Origin: Owenia fusiformis | Lineage: Eukaryota; Annelida; Polychaeta; Sabellida; Oweniidae | Length of the DNA: 64,000 bases | Reading direction: 5' to 3' | Assembly (NCBI GenBank): GCA_903813345.2 | Contig: CAIIXF020000012.1 | Span: 21,774,184-21,838,183, forward strand | Shown: piece by piece, positions 46,367 through 58,915 of the stretch | Layout: each line of letters starts with the position of its first letter | Position numbering within the stretch: the first letter of the stretch is position 1 | The notes under the pieces: generated by a model | Databases searched by the model: none | What the model was told of the DNA's origin: nothing | The model's input: only the letters and a program-made list of their open reading frames with translations | Made by a program: the position numbers and the translations under genes

Positions 46367-48203
46367 AAGTGTTATATATGTTCATGACATTAATTGGTAA
46401 TCAGGCGCAAAAAGTATATATTTTCATCCACATCATCATGTTGTGACTTACGACTTCATTTTTACACAATGGATTGTTTAATTATTACAGTTGATTTCAA
46501 GAAAACCACAAAAATGCATAACAAAATAAAATATGTTTCAAATTAGGTCACCGCATAAACCAATGTTTTATCGTGGCCTTGTGGGCATGGAGCACTCATC
46601 AATACCACATTAGATATAGGTTTTGTCCCCATGCATATTCTCACTGAAAAAATCGGTAAAGTACATATAGTGCCCGAGATGACGATATCTGAATGTATTT
46701 ATAGAAAGGCAAGTGTCGGTGTACGAAGAGTGCTAAGATAACTTATCGGCCATAATCAGGTCAGAAAGGTGAACTGTCGTCATTTCAAAACAAAATAATA
46801 AGAAACTTCCTATCAGATGAAATTTCTACAATCGATTAAATTGTGTGTATCCTACAGTCAAGGTACATGTATATCTGCCTCACAAATAAGCAAGCCGGAT
46901 GGAAGGGGGGGGGGGGGGGTACTGGTTAATTTTCTGTACTTGGATGCACCAGAGATTTAAAATATCCACCAAAATCTAGATTTTTCTCTCTGAAACAACT
47001 ATCCCTGTTTCAGAAACAAAATGACCAAATTAAACCTACTTTCGATAACTCACAGAAACGAATCTTAAGACTTAGAAAAGCGTCCAAAATTGTCCAAATA
47101 CGATTAAAAATGTAATCATGAATTTGGGAATGTGTCTTTTATTTGTCATTTGTGCGAGTTATTGGTGGTATGGTCTGCTTCCATGCATATTATGGGCTGC
47201 TTAATTTGTCGGCCCTTTTATGTTATTTTTGAAATGAATGAAACACTTTGCAGGATTAATTTTAAAAAGTTACTATCATAGTACAGTGCTTATATTAGTT
47301 TGGACGCCAGTCGATCACCAAGTTACTTTATAAAATTATTTGGATATAAATTATTGTGACTGAAGCACCTTCCGTGTGGCATATGGTATAAAACTTAGCG
47401 ATCTGGATTGGCAAATCAGATATGATTCAATAGAAACATTTACGTGCAATATGAGAAACTACGACGAATTAGTTTCCGTATGACGAATTTAATACTCGAC
47501 TGTCAAGATTTATGTTATCTTTTTAAATTACATTTTTGATGAAATCGCCCTTGTCTGAATGGCGCAATGTTGATAGAATACAATATGAAAATTGCTTATA
47601 TAAGATACATGAGAATCAGATGTGTGATTTACACTAAATACCATAACGCGTTGACCATGTTCTACGTCATTGACTTCTGGGGGTGGTTTCTTTTACTCTG
47701 TTCACTACAGTAATAAAGGCCTTCCTTTATAAAAAGGCTACGTTTTTAGGAGACCACATAAACCCGAAATAACTCGAATACAATCGGTTAGATCTTCAAG
47801 AGGAAACGTGTTAAGTGTTCCATGTTATGATACCATTACCGAAAACTGCATATAAATAATCGGGTCTCGCTTTATCTCTATTACAGGCGTTCAACTGAAC
47901 ATTTTATTCAGGAAGATAGTTTTAATTGCAAACTTCGGAACCATGATAAGTCTTTCAAATAACTCTCAAAAATGCAGGAGTCTTAGTCATTCATGAAAAT
48001 GTCTCTCTCTCTTCCAAACGCTTGCAACCAGAAATCCTCTTTGGACCACGTGCTATTTAATCATAGTCTGTGTTTGTGATATGAGAATTTAGAAACATAG
48101 TGCTAATCATACTACAGGAAAACAATTCAGCTTATGTTATAGTCATGCCATATGTTACTGTCCTCAGACAGGGGATTTTTCTTAGAAAAGCATATTTACA
48201 ATG
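46367..48203. other. Non-coding
   Basis: No gene or named repeat; a 17-base G run near 46903-46919. Confidence 0.4.
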
Positions 48204-48550
48204 CATAGGCGTAGCCAGGGGGTGTACCCCCTTCCTAACCAATAAAAATTGAACCATAGAAGAAAAGAGCTTTAAAATGCTTTTTTATTTGAAGCTTCTC
48301 CGCTCAATTTCGAAAAAAATTGCATCATTTTTTGTAGAATTCATAACAAATCTTAAAAATTCCCAATTTTTTGCCTTGCTTATGCCGATGGGCTCTACCA
48401 TCTGATAGAGCCCATGCTTATGCCATGATCGCATCCCCCGACTGAAAAGCGAAAATAATTTTGGCAATCGCACCCCCCCCCCTGACTTTAAACCGTAACA
48501 ATTGACGATCGCACCCCCCCCCCCCTGACTGAAAGCTGGCTACGCCCCTG
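48204..48550. mobile_element. hAT-like MITE
   Basis: Ends cataggcgtagccaggg and ctggctacgcccctg. Internal cgcaccccccc tracts and the block gctttaaaatgcttttttat are shared with 4320-4932. No exact 8-bp target duplication found by eye. Confidence 0.65.
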
Positions 48551-49590
48551 CAATGTATCCGGACATTAGCTATTTATCATGTTCATAAATCATATATCCT
48601 TTGGAAAAATCATTTGATATGACACTATATTGTAATTAAAGTTAGTGAACAAAACCTACCTTGCTGTCTTGTATTTCGTTTGGCCGTATAGTCCACTTTC
48701 ATAGTAGCATCAGTGGACTTATCTCGTCATTTAGGTAATCATGGCAGATTAACGTAATCAAGCGGTCCCCAAATGGTTAGTTGATCTCATATTATACAAT
48801 GTTTATTTAGTATTAACCACGATAATTGATTCACGAATAAGATACAAAAATTAGCACTTAGTCCCTTGGCTTACACAAATGCAGGAATAATTCCGGAGAT
48901 ATAAATCTAATCCCGGGAATCTAATAGATCGACATAAAGCTATATCCTTGCAGTGTATAATAAATGTGAATTACAAATTGCCATATAGTTTTATTCTATA
49001 GAAAACTCCAATAGTGTTCAATACTATTGGTAAAATAACATATTTGTCCGCGTAAACTGTTGATTTAAACTAGTAAAATACACAACTCTTTTCAGATGTT
49101 AATTCAGCATTGGATTTGGAGAAAGTGCGACAGTGGGCTTTCAATAGATGTCCATGGTGCGACCTTGCAAATTGATAAATATGCCAGTACAAAGACAAAG
49201 TTCCGAATGTGGAAGTAGGACCAAAACACAGTATGAAACGTGATAAAATGAAGAGCAACATCATTCATGTGGAAAGTAGATCCCCAATGTGCCGATTCTG
49301 ATATAAAATGAATAAACAATGCCAAGCACTCTACTCGCCACCTGCCTGAAATAATCAAAAAACAAAGGAGAGGTATCGATATGGAGAACTTAATTCAACA
49401 TTTCTCTGAAACCAGTAATCCAAAAAATATGAAAAATTAGACAGCAACAATGCAATAGTCATCTTTTCACCTGTACCAATTTTATTTGATAATTATTTAC
49501 CATTTTCTATAGGCCTATAATTTTTTTAGTTGATATATTCAGTGCACTAAGATGTTGATCCAGTAATAATAATAGTACAATAACGTCATT
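48551..49590. other. Non-coding
   Basis: A minus-strand ATG frame MKVDYTAKRNTRQQ ending at a phase-1 donor (about 48659-48702) was noted but is not signal-like and has no partner exon. Minus-strand frames at 49070-49358 are without recognised domains. Confidence 0.35.
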
Positions 49591-49594
49591 TCTA

Positions 49595-50163
49595 AGGGCA
49601 ATACATAAGGGTTATATACTGGGAGGTTTTGGATATAGGGTTTATCCCAAAGGAAATATGTGTATCTCCCGAGGGACCGCAGGGACCGAAGGAGATACAC
49701 ATATTTCCCGCGGGATAAACCCTGTATCCAAAACCGACCGCACATAACAGATGTATTTCATACCTACTGAGGTTCTAGGTACATCATACCTTACAAATAT
49801 CCAAAATTCCAAAACAAACTTAAGGTACTCGGCGTTTTTTGGTCTTAAAGTATGCGAGATTTTCAAAAAATTTGTAAAAAAAGAAATTTTGAAAAAATCG
49901 AAAGAAAATGTGAAAAATAATTTTGAAAAAAGTTGAAAAATGTGAGAAAAACAATTTGACAAAAATTCTAAAAAAATGTTGAAAAAAATGGTTGAAAAAA
50001 TGTTGAAAAAAAACATTTGAAAAAATTGTGAATTTTTTTTTTCAGGAGCGGGACCGGAATGGATACAGCGTGTATCCATCCCGGTCTGCTGTATCCATCC
50101 CGGTCCCTAGATACACTATATATTCCCGCTCGTTATGTACCTAGAACCTCAGTAGGTATGAAA
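49595..50163. mobile_element. Two adjoining hairpin elements
   Basis: The inner pair at 49632-49732: ggatatagggtttatcc with ggataaaccctgtatcc, and atatgtgtatctccc with ggagatacacatat. The outer pair: atttcatacctactgaggtt (49755) with aacctcagtaggtatgaaat (ending 50163), separated by an A-rich stretch with repeated gttgaaaaaatg words. Confidence 0.7.
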
Positions 50164-51148
50164 TACAGTGAAATATTGGACCGAGGGCCGAGGGCCGAAG
50201 GCCCTATATTTTACTATATTGCTCGCAGAAATGACGTTATTAGTATCAGGCCCGTAAGACACTTTTCTCCAAGGGGGGTGCGGTTTTAACTAAAGAGAAA
50301 ATAAAATTGTCAATTTTTTGCCGCGTAAATCAAATTGCGTAAGTCAAAGGGGGGGGGGGGTTCGGTTACTCCCTATATTTTGTAGTATTTTATTGTTTTC
50401 GTATTGTTTTTAGACTAAATATTTTATGAGAAAGGAGTTGGGTAAACAAGGCCATTTTAAGCCCCACCTGATTTTCAAGTTTTCTCTTTATTTTATTAAT
50501 CTATGTGATATATGTGTTTCAAAAATGTATGAAAATTTAGGTCAAGGTCATATTCCCCAGGTCAAGGTCAAATAAAAAAATTCATTATTTTCTACCATAA
50601 TATACCTTTTTGGTTAAAATATCACAAATATCTGTAGGAATTTAGTCTCATAGAGGTTGGAATTACAATATATAGTAAATTGGCAATTTGCCAATAATGA
50701 GATATTTATATTAATATATTCCGCCCTTCCAACGCAACACTGAAAGAGAACAAAAGTACCTAAAATAATGAAAATACTTTATTATTTTTAATTCATTTAA
50801 ATTCAGAATGTACATTTCATGATTTGACTCGTAAAGTAATGTTTATTTTTTATGAGAAATATGTCCTGCTTCCTGTTAGCGACATAGGGTATGCTAAAAA
50901 CCACACACTAAACACACACACTGTATATATTATAATTCAACATAATGATATTATTCAACATAATTTTAAAGCAACTACGTATTAAGTTTATTATCAATCA
51001 TTCTGATAATGTCTAGGAAACAGTAAGTACAGATAACGGAGATAATCACTTCTTGGAGATCACCTAAAAGGTGAAAAACATCTAAAATTCAACACATTTC
51101 ATCATTGGCTTGTTAATGAAATAACAATGAAACATTTTCTGATTAGTT

Positions 51149-51998
51149 TTACTCATCATCACTTGAACTACCTGATTCAGATGTTGTGCACATATAACCA
51201 CTTGATGTTTCAGGTATTTTAGCATCTAAAATTTTATAATGTCCTTGCAGAGGTTTTTCTTTGGCTTTGTAACCCTCGTGCCTAGCGAAGCCTATATACC
51301 AAATGACAGTGGTTATATGTGCACAACATCCGACCACCCTTGCCCCAGACTTACATTCACAGTACCACCCAGTTATTGGGTCTACTGAGTCTGGATTATA
51401 TTCAATATACAACGTGTATTGTTTGCTACCTGTATGCCTTGATTGAATTTTTGCTCTTAAGATGTCGGGCGCTGCTGCATTAATTGTTATATCATATTTC
51501 CCCTGTGTTAAATGATCGTTTGTGTATGATTTAGCTTGTTTAAGCTGATATACACCCATTGTTAACCCCCTTAAATAGTCTTCACTTAATCTTGGGAAAT
51601 CAGGCAGGGCATTATTAGCATCTATTTTCACCCAATACTTGCCCCTAAGACTTATAGTCCCATCCTCCCTCATTTTGTCTACTCTGAGTTTCAATGGGTT
51701 TTCACTGGTTTTACTAAGGTCGAACATTTTCTGTGCAAGCATGTCATCATCTGGTGAAGAAATATATAGATCTTTTCGGAAGGCATTGCATAGAGAACCA
51801 ACTATACAGACATCATCACCTATGTAAGGGACGCTATGGATGCTTACTACATTTCCCAAATATTTCCATGATTTTAATCGACTATTCACACTTTCGACAA
51901 CCCAACTTTGGCATTCTTGACTTGTGAAGCTAAATCTTCTGTAACCTTTCTCCGTTTTCTAGGAGAATTTACCTGCTTCCTACATATGCAGCATGAAT
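51149..51998 (-). pseudogene. Deleted Harbinger-type (DDE_Tnp_4) transposase fused to a SWIM zinc finger
   Basis: A 246-codon frame (51889-51149) begins MNSRLKSWKYLGNVV...PYIGDDVCIVGSLC, resembling the last part of DDE_Tnp_4 transposases, and extends upstream in frame as QECQSWVVESVNSRLK. It then carries a SWIM-type finger, WYCECKSGARVVGCCAH (CxC...CxH), and an acidic serine tail. Just upstream, in another frame, an ATG (about 51998) reads MAKCYSCCICRKQ, a plausible N-terminal zinc-binding start of the same protein. The catalytic core between them is missing, so the copy is an internally deleted derivative. The SWIM part itself is intact. Confidence 0.65.
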
Positions 51999-52062
51999 AG
52001 CATTTGGCCATTTTGAATAATCAGCAAAAATGGCAGGCAAAATTTTCTATAAAGCTCTAAAA

Positions 52063-52175
52063 TTCACATCGAGCATAATAAGTCTCCATCAAAATTATTC
52101 TTTGTATGCAACAATATAACATTTATGTAACTAAAGAAGCACTTATTAGAGTGGAGACTTGTTATGCTCTATGTG
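52063..52175. mobile_element. Small hairpin, possibly terminal repeats
   Basis: cacatcgagcataataagtc and gacttgttatgctctatgtg form inverted arms about 25 bp long separated by about 60 bp. They may be ends of a short MITE or a deleted parent element. Confidence 0.6.
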
Positions 52176-52559
52176 AAAACACTCAAAGGATTACCTCCAG
52201 TGAATAAAAATGTCACCCAGACTCAGCATTGAATGTCCTTTCAAAGCTTTACTTACCTCTAAACTGTACATATTGTTTAAATCAATTGTATGTATGGATC
52301 AAATAAATATATATTTACATAATCCTGGACAGATAAATCAAAAACATTCATTCAAAGCTGAGTAAATTGGAATTCATCAAGAGGGTTGCAAAATATGTGA
52401 ATTTTTTTCCTTCTTGCCCCCACCCTCTTTGAAGGTCTCCAGACACCGTAACAATTTTTTCTAAATTTTTTTAAAAATACTACCCAAAAATATAGACTTC
52501 AATCTATGCATTTCTGATGTTTTTTTCTCCTATTCTTAAAAAAAGTTTTTTCACACTTC

Positions 52560-55100
52560 AATTGGGGCACTCTCTGTTGCTAGTTTACCCAACTCCTTTG
52601 GAGAAACACTGGAATAGGGGGAGGGTGTAAGCTTACTAGAAGGGCATAAATGCCCAAGAACTTTTACCAGTTCAAGATCACATTTAGTGATTTCTGGACC
52701 CTTCCAAGGTGTTTTAATTGAAATAGAATCTATTGATAAGAAATTCAGATTTTTTTCAATCATTTTCTTCTTAGGGGGGCAGCAAGGAAAATTTCACTAA
52801 TTCAATTTGCTGTCTGGTTAATTCTGAGCACTTTTAATGTGTTTGAGTAAATGAATGCTTTAGTTTTTGGAGTGGGCTGCCAGAAATTTTTATGTTTTTA
52901 TGATTTCATTATGTCACTTGGTGACTTCTAGGCACTTTTAAAGTGTTTAAAATAACAAATGCAACTTCCAAACTTGTGAGGAGTGACCTACTCCCCTTAG
53001 AAAATTTTACACTTTTGAGATCCCATTTGGTGCTTTCTGGGCACTTTTAAAGTGAATGAGTCAATAAAAAGTGAATTTTTTTCAAATTCTTTTTGGGGAT
53101 GTCAAAGAGATTGAGAGGGTGAAGTGGGGTGGAGTGCCAGAGGGAGAGCGAGGGGTTGCCCCAAGAAACGATGACCATATCAAGGTGCCATTTGATGATG
53201 TCTGGGCACTTTAAAAATGTCTGAGACAATACATGAAATTCAAAGTTTTCTCAATTGTTTTGTGGGGGTGTGAGGGGTGGCCAACTCTTCCAGAAAATTT
53301 TACAATTTTAAGATGATATTTGGTGCTTCTGGGCACTTTTAAAGTGTATGAGTCAATCGAAAAAAAATTACATTTTTTTCAATTTTTGGGGGTGTCAAAG
53401 GGGATGCCAGAGGGGGAGGTGGGATTAGGGTGCCAGAGGGGGAGCAAGTGTTTGTCCCCCATATCTGCCCCCAGAAACATTGACCATATCAAAGTGCTAT
53501 TTGATGAAGTCTTGGCACTTTAAAAGTGTCTGAGACAATGCATGAAATAAATTCAGAATTTTTGTCAATTGTTTTGTGGGGGGGATGAGGGGTGGCCTGA
53601 TTCCCTGGAAAATTTTACAATTTTAAGATGCTATTTGGTGCTTCCTGGGCACTTTCGAAGTGTATGACAGGATAAAATTTTTTGAAAAAATCACAATATT
53701 TTGGGGGATGTCAAAGGGGGAGGGGGTGCCAGAGGGGGAGGTGGGGTGGGGATGCAAGAGGGCGAGTAAGTGTTAGTCTCCCAGAATCATTGACTATATC
53801 AAGGAGCTATTTGATGATGTCTGGGCACTTTACATGTGTCTGAGATGATATATAAAATAAATTCAGAACTTTTCAATTGTTTTTTTTGGGTGTGAAGGGT
53901 GGTCCACTCCCCCTAGAAAATTTTACAATTTTAAAACGCTATTTAGTGCTCTCTGGGCACTTTCAAAGTGTATGAGTTTATTAAAAATTGAGAAAATCTC
54001 AATTTTTTCAATTTTTTGGATGGGTGTCAAGGGGGCCGAGGGCACTTTTAAAGTGTATGAGTCAATCGAAAAAAAATTACATTTTTTCAATTTTTGGGGG
54101 TGTCAAAGGGGAGCCAGAGGGGGAGGTGGGATTAGGGTGCCAGAGGGGGAGCAAGTGTTTGTCCCCCATATCTGCCCCCAGAAACATTGACCATATCAAG
54201 GTGCTATTTGATGAAGTCTTGGCACTTTAAAAGTGTCTGAGACAATGCATGAAATAAATTCAGAATTTTTGTCAATTGTTTTGTGGTGGGGGGGGGGTGT
54301 GAGGGGTGGCCTACTTCCCTGGAAAATTTTACAATTTTAAGATGCTATTTGGTGCTTCCTGGGCACTTTCGAAGTGTATGACACGATAAAATTTTTTGAA
54401 AAAATCACAATATTTTGGGGGATGTCAAAGGGGAGGGGGTGTCAGAGGGGGAGGTGGGGTGGGGATGCAAGAGGGCAAGTAAGTGTTAGTCTCCAAGAAT
54501 CATTGACTATATCAAGGAGCTATTTGATGATGTCTGGGCACTTTACATGTGTCTGAGATGATATATAAAATAATTTCAGAACTTTTCAATTGTTTTTTTG
54601 GGGTGTGAGGGGTGGTCCACTCCCCCTAGAAAATTTTACAATTTTAAAACGCTATTTAGTGCTCTCTGGGCACTTTCAAAGTGTATGAGTTAATTAAAAA
54701 ATTGAGAAAATCACAATTTTTTCAATTTTTTGGATGGGTGTCAAGGGGGGCGAGGGTGCCAGAGGGGGAGGTGGGATGGGGATCCCGAAGGGGAGCAAGT
54801 GTTAGTCCCCCAGAAACATTGACTATATCAAGGAGCTATGTGATGATGTGTGGGCACTTGGGCACTTTAAAAGTGTCTGAGACAATACATAAAATAAATT
54901 CAGAACTTTTCCATTGTATTGAGGGGGGTGTGAGGGGTGGCCCACTCCCTCTAGAAAATTTTACAATTTTAAGATGTTATTTGATGCTTTCTGGGCACTT
55001 TAAAAGTGTATGAGATGATGAAAAAAAATTACAAAAAAGATTTTTTCAAATTTTTTTTTTTAATTTTTCAAATTTTTTTTGGGGGGGTGTCAAAGGGGGG
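52560..55100. repeat. Complex G-rich tandem repeats (~355-bp subunits, ~711-bp higher-order unit)
   Basis: Subunits share tctgggcactttaaaagtgt, gaaaattttacaattttaag and gccagagggggaggtggg. The blocks starting near 53333 and 54043 are near-identical at a spacing of about 711 bp, each containing two diverged subunits. The left part (52560-53290) is more diverged. Open frames (e.g. around 54000-55013) show only repeat-derived, low-complexity protein. Confidence 0.85.
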
Positions 55101-55140
55101 TGCGGTCGCACCCATCGCACCCCCCCATCTGACGGGCCTG

Positions 55141-55685
55141 AGTATTATTACCATCGTTAACGACCAGGTCTGAAACAGCAAGAAAATCTTACGCATTGAA
55201 CGATATCTAATTTTCCGAGGAAAATTGCCGGTCCGGAATATATTCTAGACCGGTCCATATGGACCACCACTATGACGTTACACATTTCTCAGGTCGATAT
55301 CAAGGAGGATTGGCTCCCAGAGTGCAACATCGATATTCTGTCCCATATATGGGCATGTCGTGATACAAAATTTGAATTCAAACAGCAACCATTTTGTTCA
55401 CTTCAGCATTTGAATCTTGAATTTTGGTCTTGTTTCCGAACGAAAAATTCCAAAACTCAGGAGAAATGATCGAGATATTGGTTCGAATCTTTTGGACTGT
55501 TTATTTTGAATTTATAGTTGGTTATAATTTCAGAAAATAACGACATTTCGACGATTTCATTGTTGGAAAATATCGAGTTTCGATCCTGGGAGCCAATCCT
55601 CCTTGGGTCGATATAGTAAAATGAATGCCTTCTAAACTAGCACTATCCCTTTCTAAAAAACATTTGGAATGACAAAAACAATGAA
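55141..55685. other. Repeat-derived non-coding sequence with an inverted pair
   Basis: Starts with the right flank of the 4.9-kb insertion (gaaaatcttacgcattgaac, matching 5876-6080). Further on, tcgatatcaaggaggattggctcccag (55293) is matched in inverse by ctgggagccaatcctcc at about 55587-55603, the ends of a roughly 315-bp hairpin-type element. Confidence 0.55.
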
Positions 55686-56259
55686 GTGAACGGTAATAAA
55701 TTAAGAACTTTCAGGCAATTTAAGTATGGAGTAGTAGCAGAAAGTTATGTAACTTGTTTCATCCCAAGACACCATCGAAGTGCATTGGCTAAACTGAGAA
55801 CTGGGACGCTACAACTTCGTATAGAAACTGGTAGATATGATGGTACTCCTCTGGACCAGAGAACTTGCAAACTCTGTGATTTGGATGAAGTTGAGAATGA
55901 AATTCATTTTCTGATAAAATGTCCACACTATAAGCTCCTAAGGGATACCTTCTATAGAGAGATTGTGCAAGAGCAATTGCCATATATAGACTTGAATAAT
56001 GCAAATTCACTTTTGACATTTATTAGCCTAATGCTTGCCAAGAAGATTCAAAAACCTCTAGCAGCTATACTATAAGCTCCTAAGGGATACCTTCTATAGA
56101 GAGATTGTGCAAGAGCAATAGCCATATATAGACTTGAATAGTGCAAATTCACTTTTGACATTTATTAGCCTAATGCTTGCCAAGAAGATTCAAAAACCTC
56201 TAGCAGCTCTTATTCATAATATGTATTCAAAAAGGCAATTTGACTATGGCAGATTATAG
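55686..56259 (+). pseudogene. LINE ORF2 C-terminal fragment with an internal ~138-bp duplication
   Basis: The plus strand reads FRQFKYGVVAESYVTCF, ALAKLRTGTLQLRIETGRYDG and the zinc knuckle CKLCDLDEVENEIHFLIKC PHY, typical of the end of L1/Tx1-like ORF2. The segment from ataagctcctaagggatacc (55931) is repeated directly at 56069, creating an early stop. The original end (YSKRQFDYG RL stop, ~56259) follows the second copy. Confidence 0.75.
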
Positions 56260-57860
56260 GAGTTACATTTGAGAAGTCCAGACTTGGTTAAAACTGATAC
56301 TTTTTAGAATTAAAGATATAACTGGGCAGCAGGTGTGTGTCCCCAATCTGTTATAGTCATTTTCCAGCACTTGACTACAAAATTTATTGTATCAATACAG
56401 TTTATTTATGCATGCATATTCATTTATTGTGATAATGGCCATTAATAGAAAATATTTGTCAAAGCATTTAAAGATGGCAGCACTTGAATACTACTCTATC
56501 TAAGAGTGCTCTATTAAGTCAACTTACTCTAGTCAATATTCAATTACAATTAGATATACATTTAATGGTGTCTCCTAAGCCGATGCCGGCTGGTGGGTTT
56601 TTTAAAAAAAGTATTTATTAATATGATATTGAATGTAGTTTTTAAACCTGTGACACAGAAATAAAATATTTTAAACTTTTAAACTAAACTTAACTAAAAC
56701 CCCTAGAACTGGCCCGGCAAGGTGGTAATAATAATTTATAGACGTTCGTTGAATCGATGTAATTGACAATGTTATTATTGCATTGTTGTATTGCTTTCAA
56801 TTTTTACTTCACTGCGCCCAGTATTCTCTATCTTTGCCTATAAGGTTTTTTGCCTACAATATTCTACAAACTGCTTGATGAATAACACTAAAAATAAATG
56901 TAAAATGTATTTTACGTTCAGATTATGGACATAAACCCATGTGCTCCATTTGCAACTTAACTGTACCCTGTTTCCCTTTTAAACTTGGTCGGTCACGTGG
57001 TAGTGTGGATTTGTCCATGAAACTAAACATCTGAGTTTCTAAATTCAGTGGAGAATTCTTTAAAGATATCGGGATGTTTTTCCATTTATTCGATGTAATA
57101 AATTGTTAAAAATGTGTAGACTTGCACAAGGATCGAACCACTAAACACCTGCCCATTCCTGGATTCATGCATGTGTACTAGGACTTATCTAATTGTAAAG
57201 AACAGCAAATCTCCAAACGCTTCCTGAACAATATCATTCCACGCCTCAAATAAGCACCCCCATGGCTCTGCACTGTACTGGGTTTAAGAACAACAGATGT
57301 GTTTCAAATATACATGGGCTTATATTAGTCTATTTTACATTCAGTGTAAAAAGTACATTTACAACAAAGCCTCTTTAAGGCTGTGTGACTTCTTTATCTA
57401 GATATATACAACTATTTACATGATTTAAAATTTTATTAATTTATGAAATGAAATGTATTTATACTCCAGAAATTTAAGAACAAATTGATAGAGAAATTGA
57501 TATTTCACAATTTCTATTTGAATTGAAACAATATTTGTCTTTTTACTTGTTGTTACCTATATCATATATATCTATACAATTTAATATATGGAAAGATGTC
57601 GGATAATAAAACATGGGGATGACCAGTTAAATCTCAATACACAACTCTGTGACAACTCTTTCTTTAAATACATGTATGGAGATCTTCCAAGGATATTTTC
57701 TCAATTGGGTAACACAATTCTCATTTTCATAGTTTTGTTAAAATTGGTAAGATAATTTTCAAATGTTTTCATGATTTTTCTTATTTTTGAGTATGTGCAA
57801 ATGGGTTTGAAGTGGACGTAAATTGGTTTTAAATTATGTTGAAATGAGTTTTCAAATGAG
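56260..57860. other. Non-coding, LINE 3' end and flank
   Basis: 56260-56670 is probably 3' UTR of the LINE fragment (aataaaatattttaaac near 56660). The rest shows nothing recognised. Confidence 0.4.
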
Positions 57861-57863
57861 TGC

Positions 57864-58325
57864 AAATGGGCTTTCAAGTGGTCGGAAATAGGTTTTCAAG
57901 TGAGTATTATGAGTTTTCAAGTGGATAGATACAATTTACAATTAGAACTTATATAGATTTCGAAGTGGGTATAAATAGGTTTTCAAGTGGGTAGAAATAG
58001 GTTTTCAAGTGGGTATAAATAGGTTTTCAAGTGGGTAGAAATAGGTTTTCAAGTGGGTATAAATAGGTTTTCAAGTGGGTAGAAATAGACTTTCAAGTAG
58101 TGGGTAGAAATAGGTTTTCAAGTGGGTAGAAATAGGTTTTCAAGTGGGTAGAAATAGACTTTCAAGTAGTGGGTAGAAATAGGTTTTCAAGTGGGTAAAA
58201 ATAGGTTTTCAAGTGGGTAAAAATAGGTTTTCACGTGGGTAGAAATAGGTTTTCAAGTAGTGGGTAGAAATAGGTTTTAAAGTGGCTACAAATTGGATTT
58301 CAAGTGAATGTACATAAGTTTTCAA
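57864..58325. repeat. ~22-bp minisatellite
   Basis: ttttcaagtgggtagaaat and the variant ...gggtataaat repeat about 20 times, with occasional insertion of agtg (caagtagtgggtag). Diverged copies extend leftward to about 57830. Confidence 0.85.
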
Positions 58326-58804
58326 GGGAGTGCAAGTCTATTTTTACACTCTCAATAATTTGGAGATGAGATAACTAGCAGCATGTATCACAGCATTGAC
58401 TTATGGACGGCATTGGTTGGGCTGATACTATTCACTACCCAACCTGAAATGTAACAATCATATTCCAAATAATATGCATTCTCATTTTAAAATGAACAAC
58501 TGAGGCCTCATCATCGGCCACTGGCGATACAGATTTGCAAGTGTGTTACACACAAATGCAGTTTTTATGGATGGTCCATGATAAGCCCCCTGGTTACATA
58601 GTTTCTTCAGATCTAATTAACATCAGTAGTTGCCACTACCAAGTAGATTCCTCCTTTCATTTGTTTCTATTAGTAAAACATTCCATAGTCTATTCCACCA
58701 TCAATCTTAGTTCACTGCTTCTGTATTAAATGAACTCAAGTCATTCTGCAATTTCATCCCATTTTGAGAAAATAAGAAGCAGCATCATTCTGGGTGAATG
58801 GTTA
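58326..58804. other. 3' flank of cysteine-rich gene A
   Basis: No repeat or exon recognised; presumably the 3' UTR and flank of the exon ending at 58805. Confidence 0.4.
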
Positions 58805-58915
58805 TCAGTCATCCTCCATTGGAATGTCATTCTTCAGTTTGATTTCAAAGCAGATGCAGTTTATCTTGTCACACTCTGGGCCGTTACATGCACAATTGCA
58901 GTTACAGTTACCACA
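58805..58915 (-). CDS. Terminal exon of small cysteine-rich protein A
   Basis: Acceptor attttgcag|TGT GGT; 36 codons and TGA. It reads CGNCNCNCACNGPECDK, then INCICFEIKLKND and an acidic end. The spacing CxxCxCxCxC-x4-C-x4-CxC is shared with two further exons at 61700-61969 and 63236-63349. Cysteine density suggests metal binding or a heavily cross-linked extracellular peptide; I do not recognise the family. Upstream exons were not identified; a short minus-strand open stretch at 59070-59225 after a cattttctag acceptor is a weak candidate. Confidence 0.65.
   Translation of the reverse strand, partial: CGNCNCNCACNGPECDKINCICFEIKLKNDIPMEDD

Larger units (their letters stand above)
50247..55140. 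mobile_element. 4.9-kb insertion with short inverted ends and probable 5-bp target duplication
   Basis: Left end caggcccgtaagac and right end tctgacgggcctg are inverted. Subterminal ggggggtgcggt also occurs near both ends, in direct orientation. The flanks read agtat|CAGG and CCTG|agtat (50242-50246, 55141-55145). The interior holds a transposase/SWIM fragment (51149-51998, minus), a small hairpin (52063-52175) and G-rich tandem repeats (52560-55100). Flanking sequence belongs to the hairpin repeat also seen at 5876-6080. Class uncertain: a non-autonomous DNA transposon that collected other elements is likely. Confidence 0.6.

Noticed and set aside
48659-48702. Minus-strand start exon MKVDYTAKRNTRQQ with a phase-1 donor, considered as another nAChR first exon
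   Set aside because: Not hydrophobic enough for a signal peptide, and the exon at 40375-40420 fits exon B better.
53972-55013. Glycine/arginine-rich open frames in the G-rich repeat region
   Set aside because: They follow from the G-rich tandem repeat and differ in frame between near-identical blocks.
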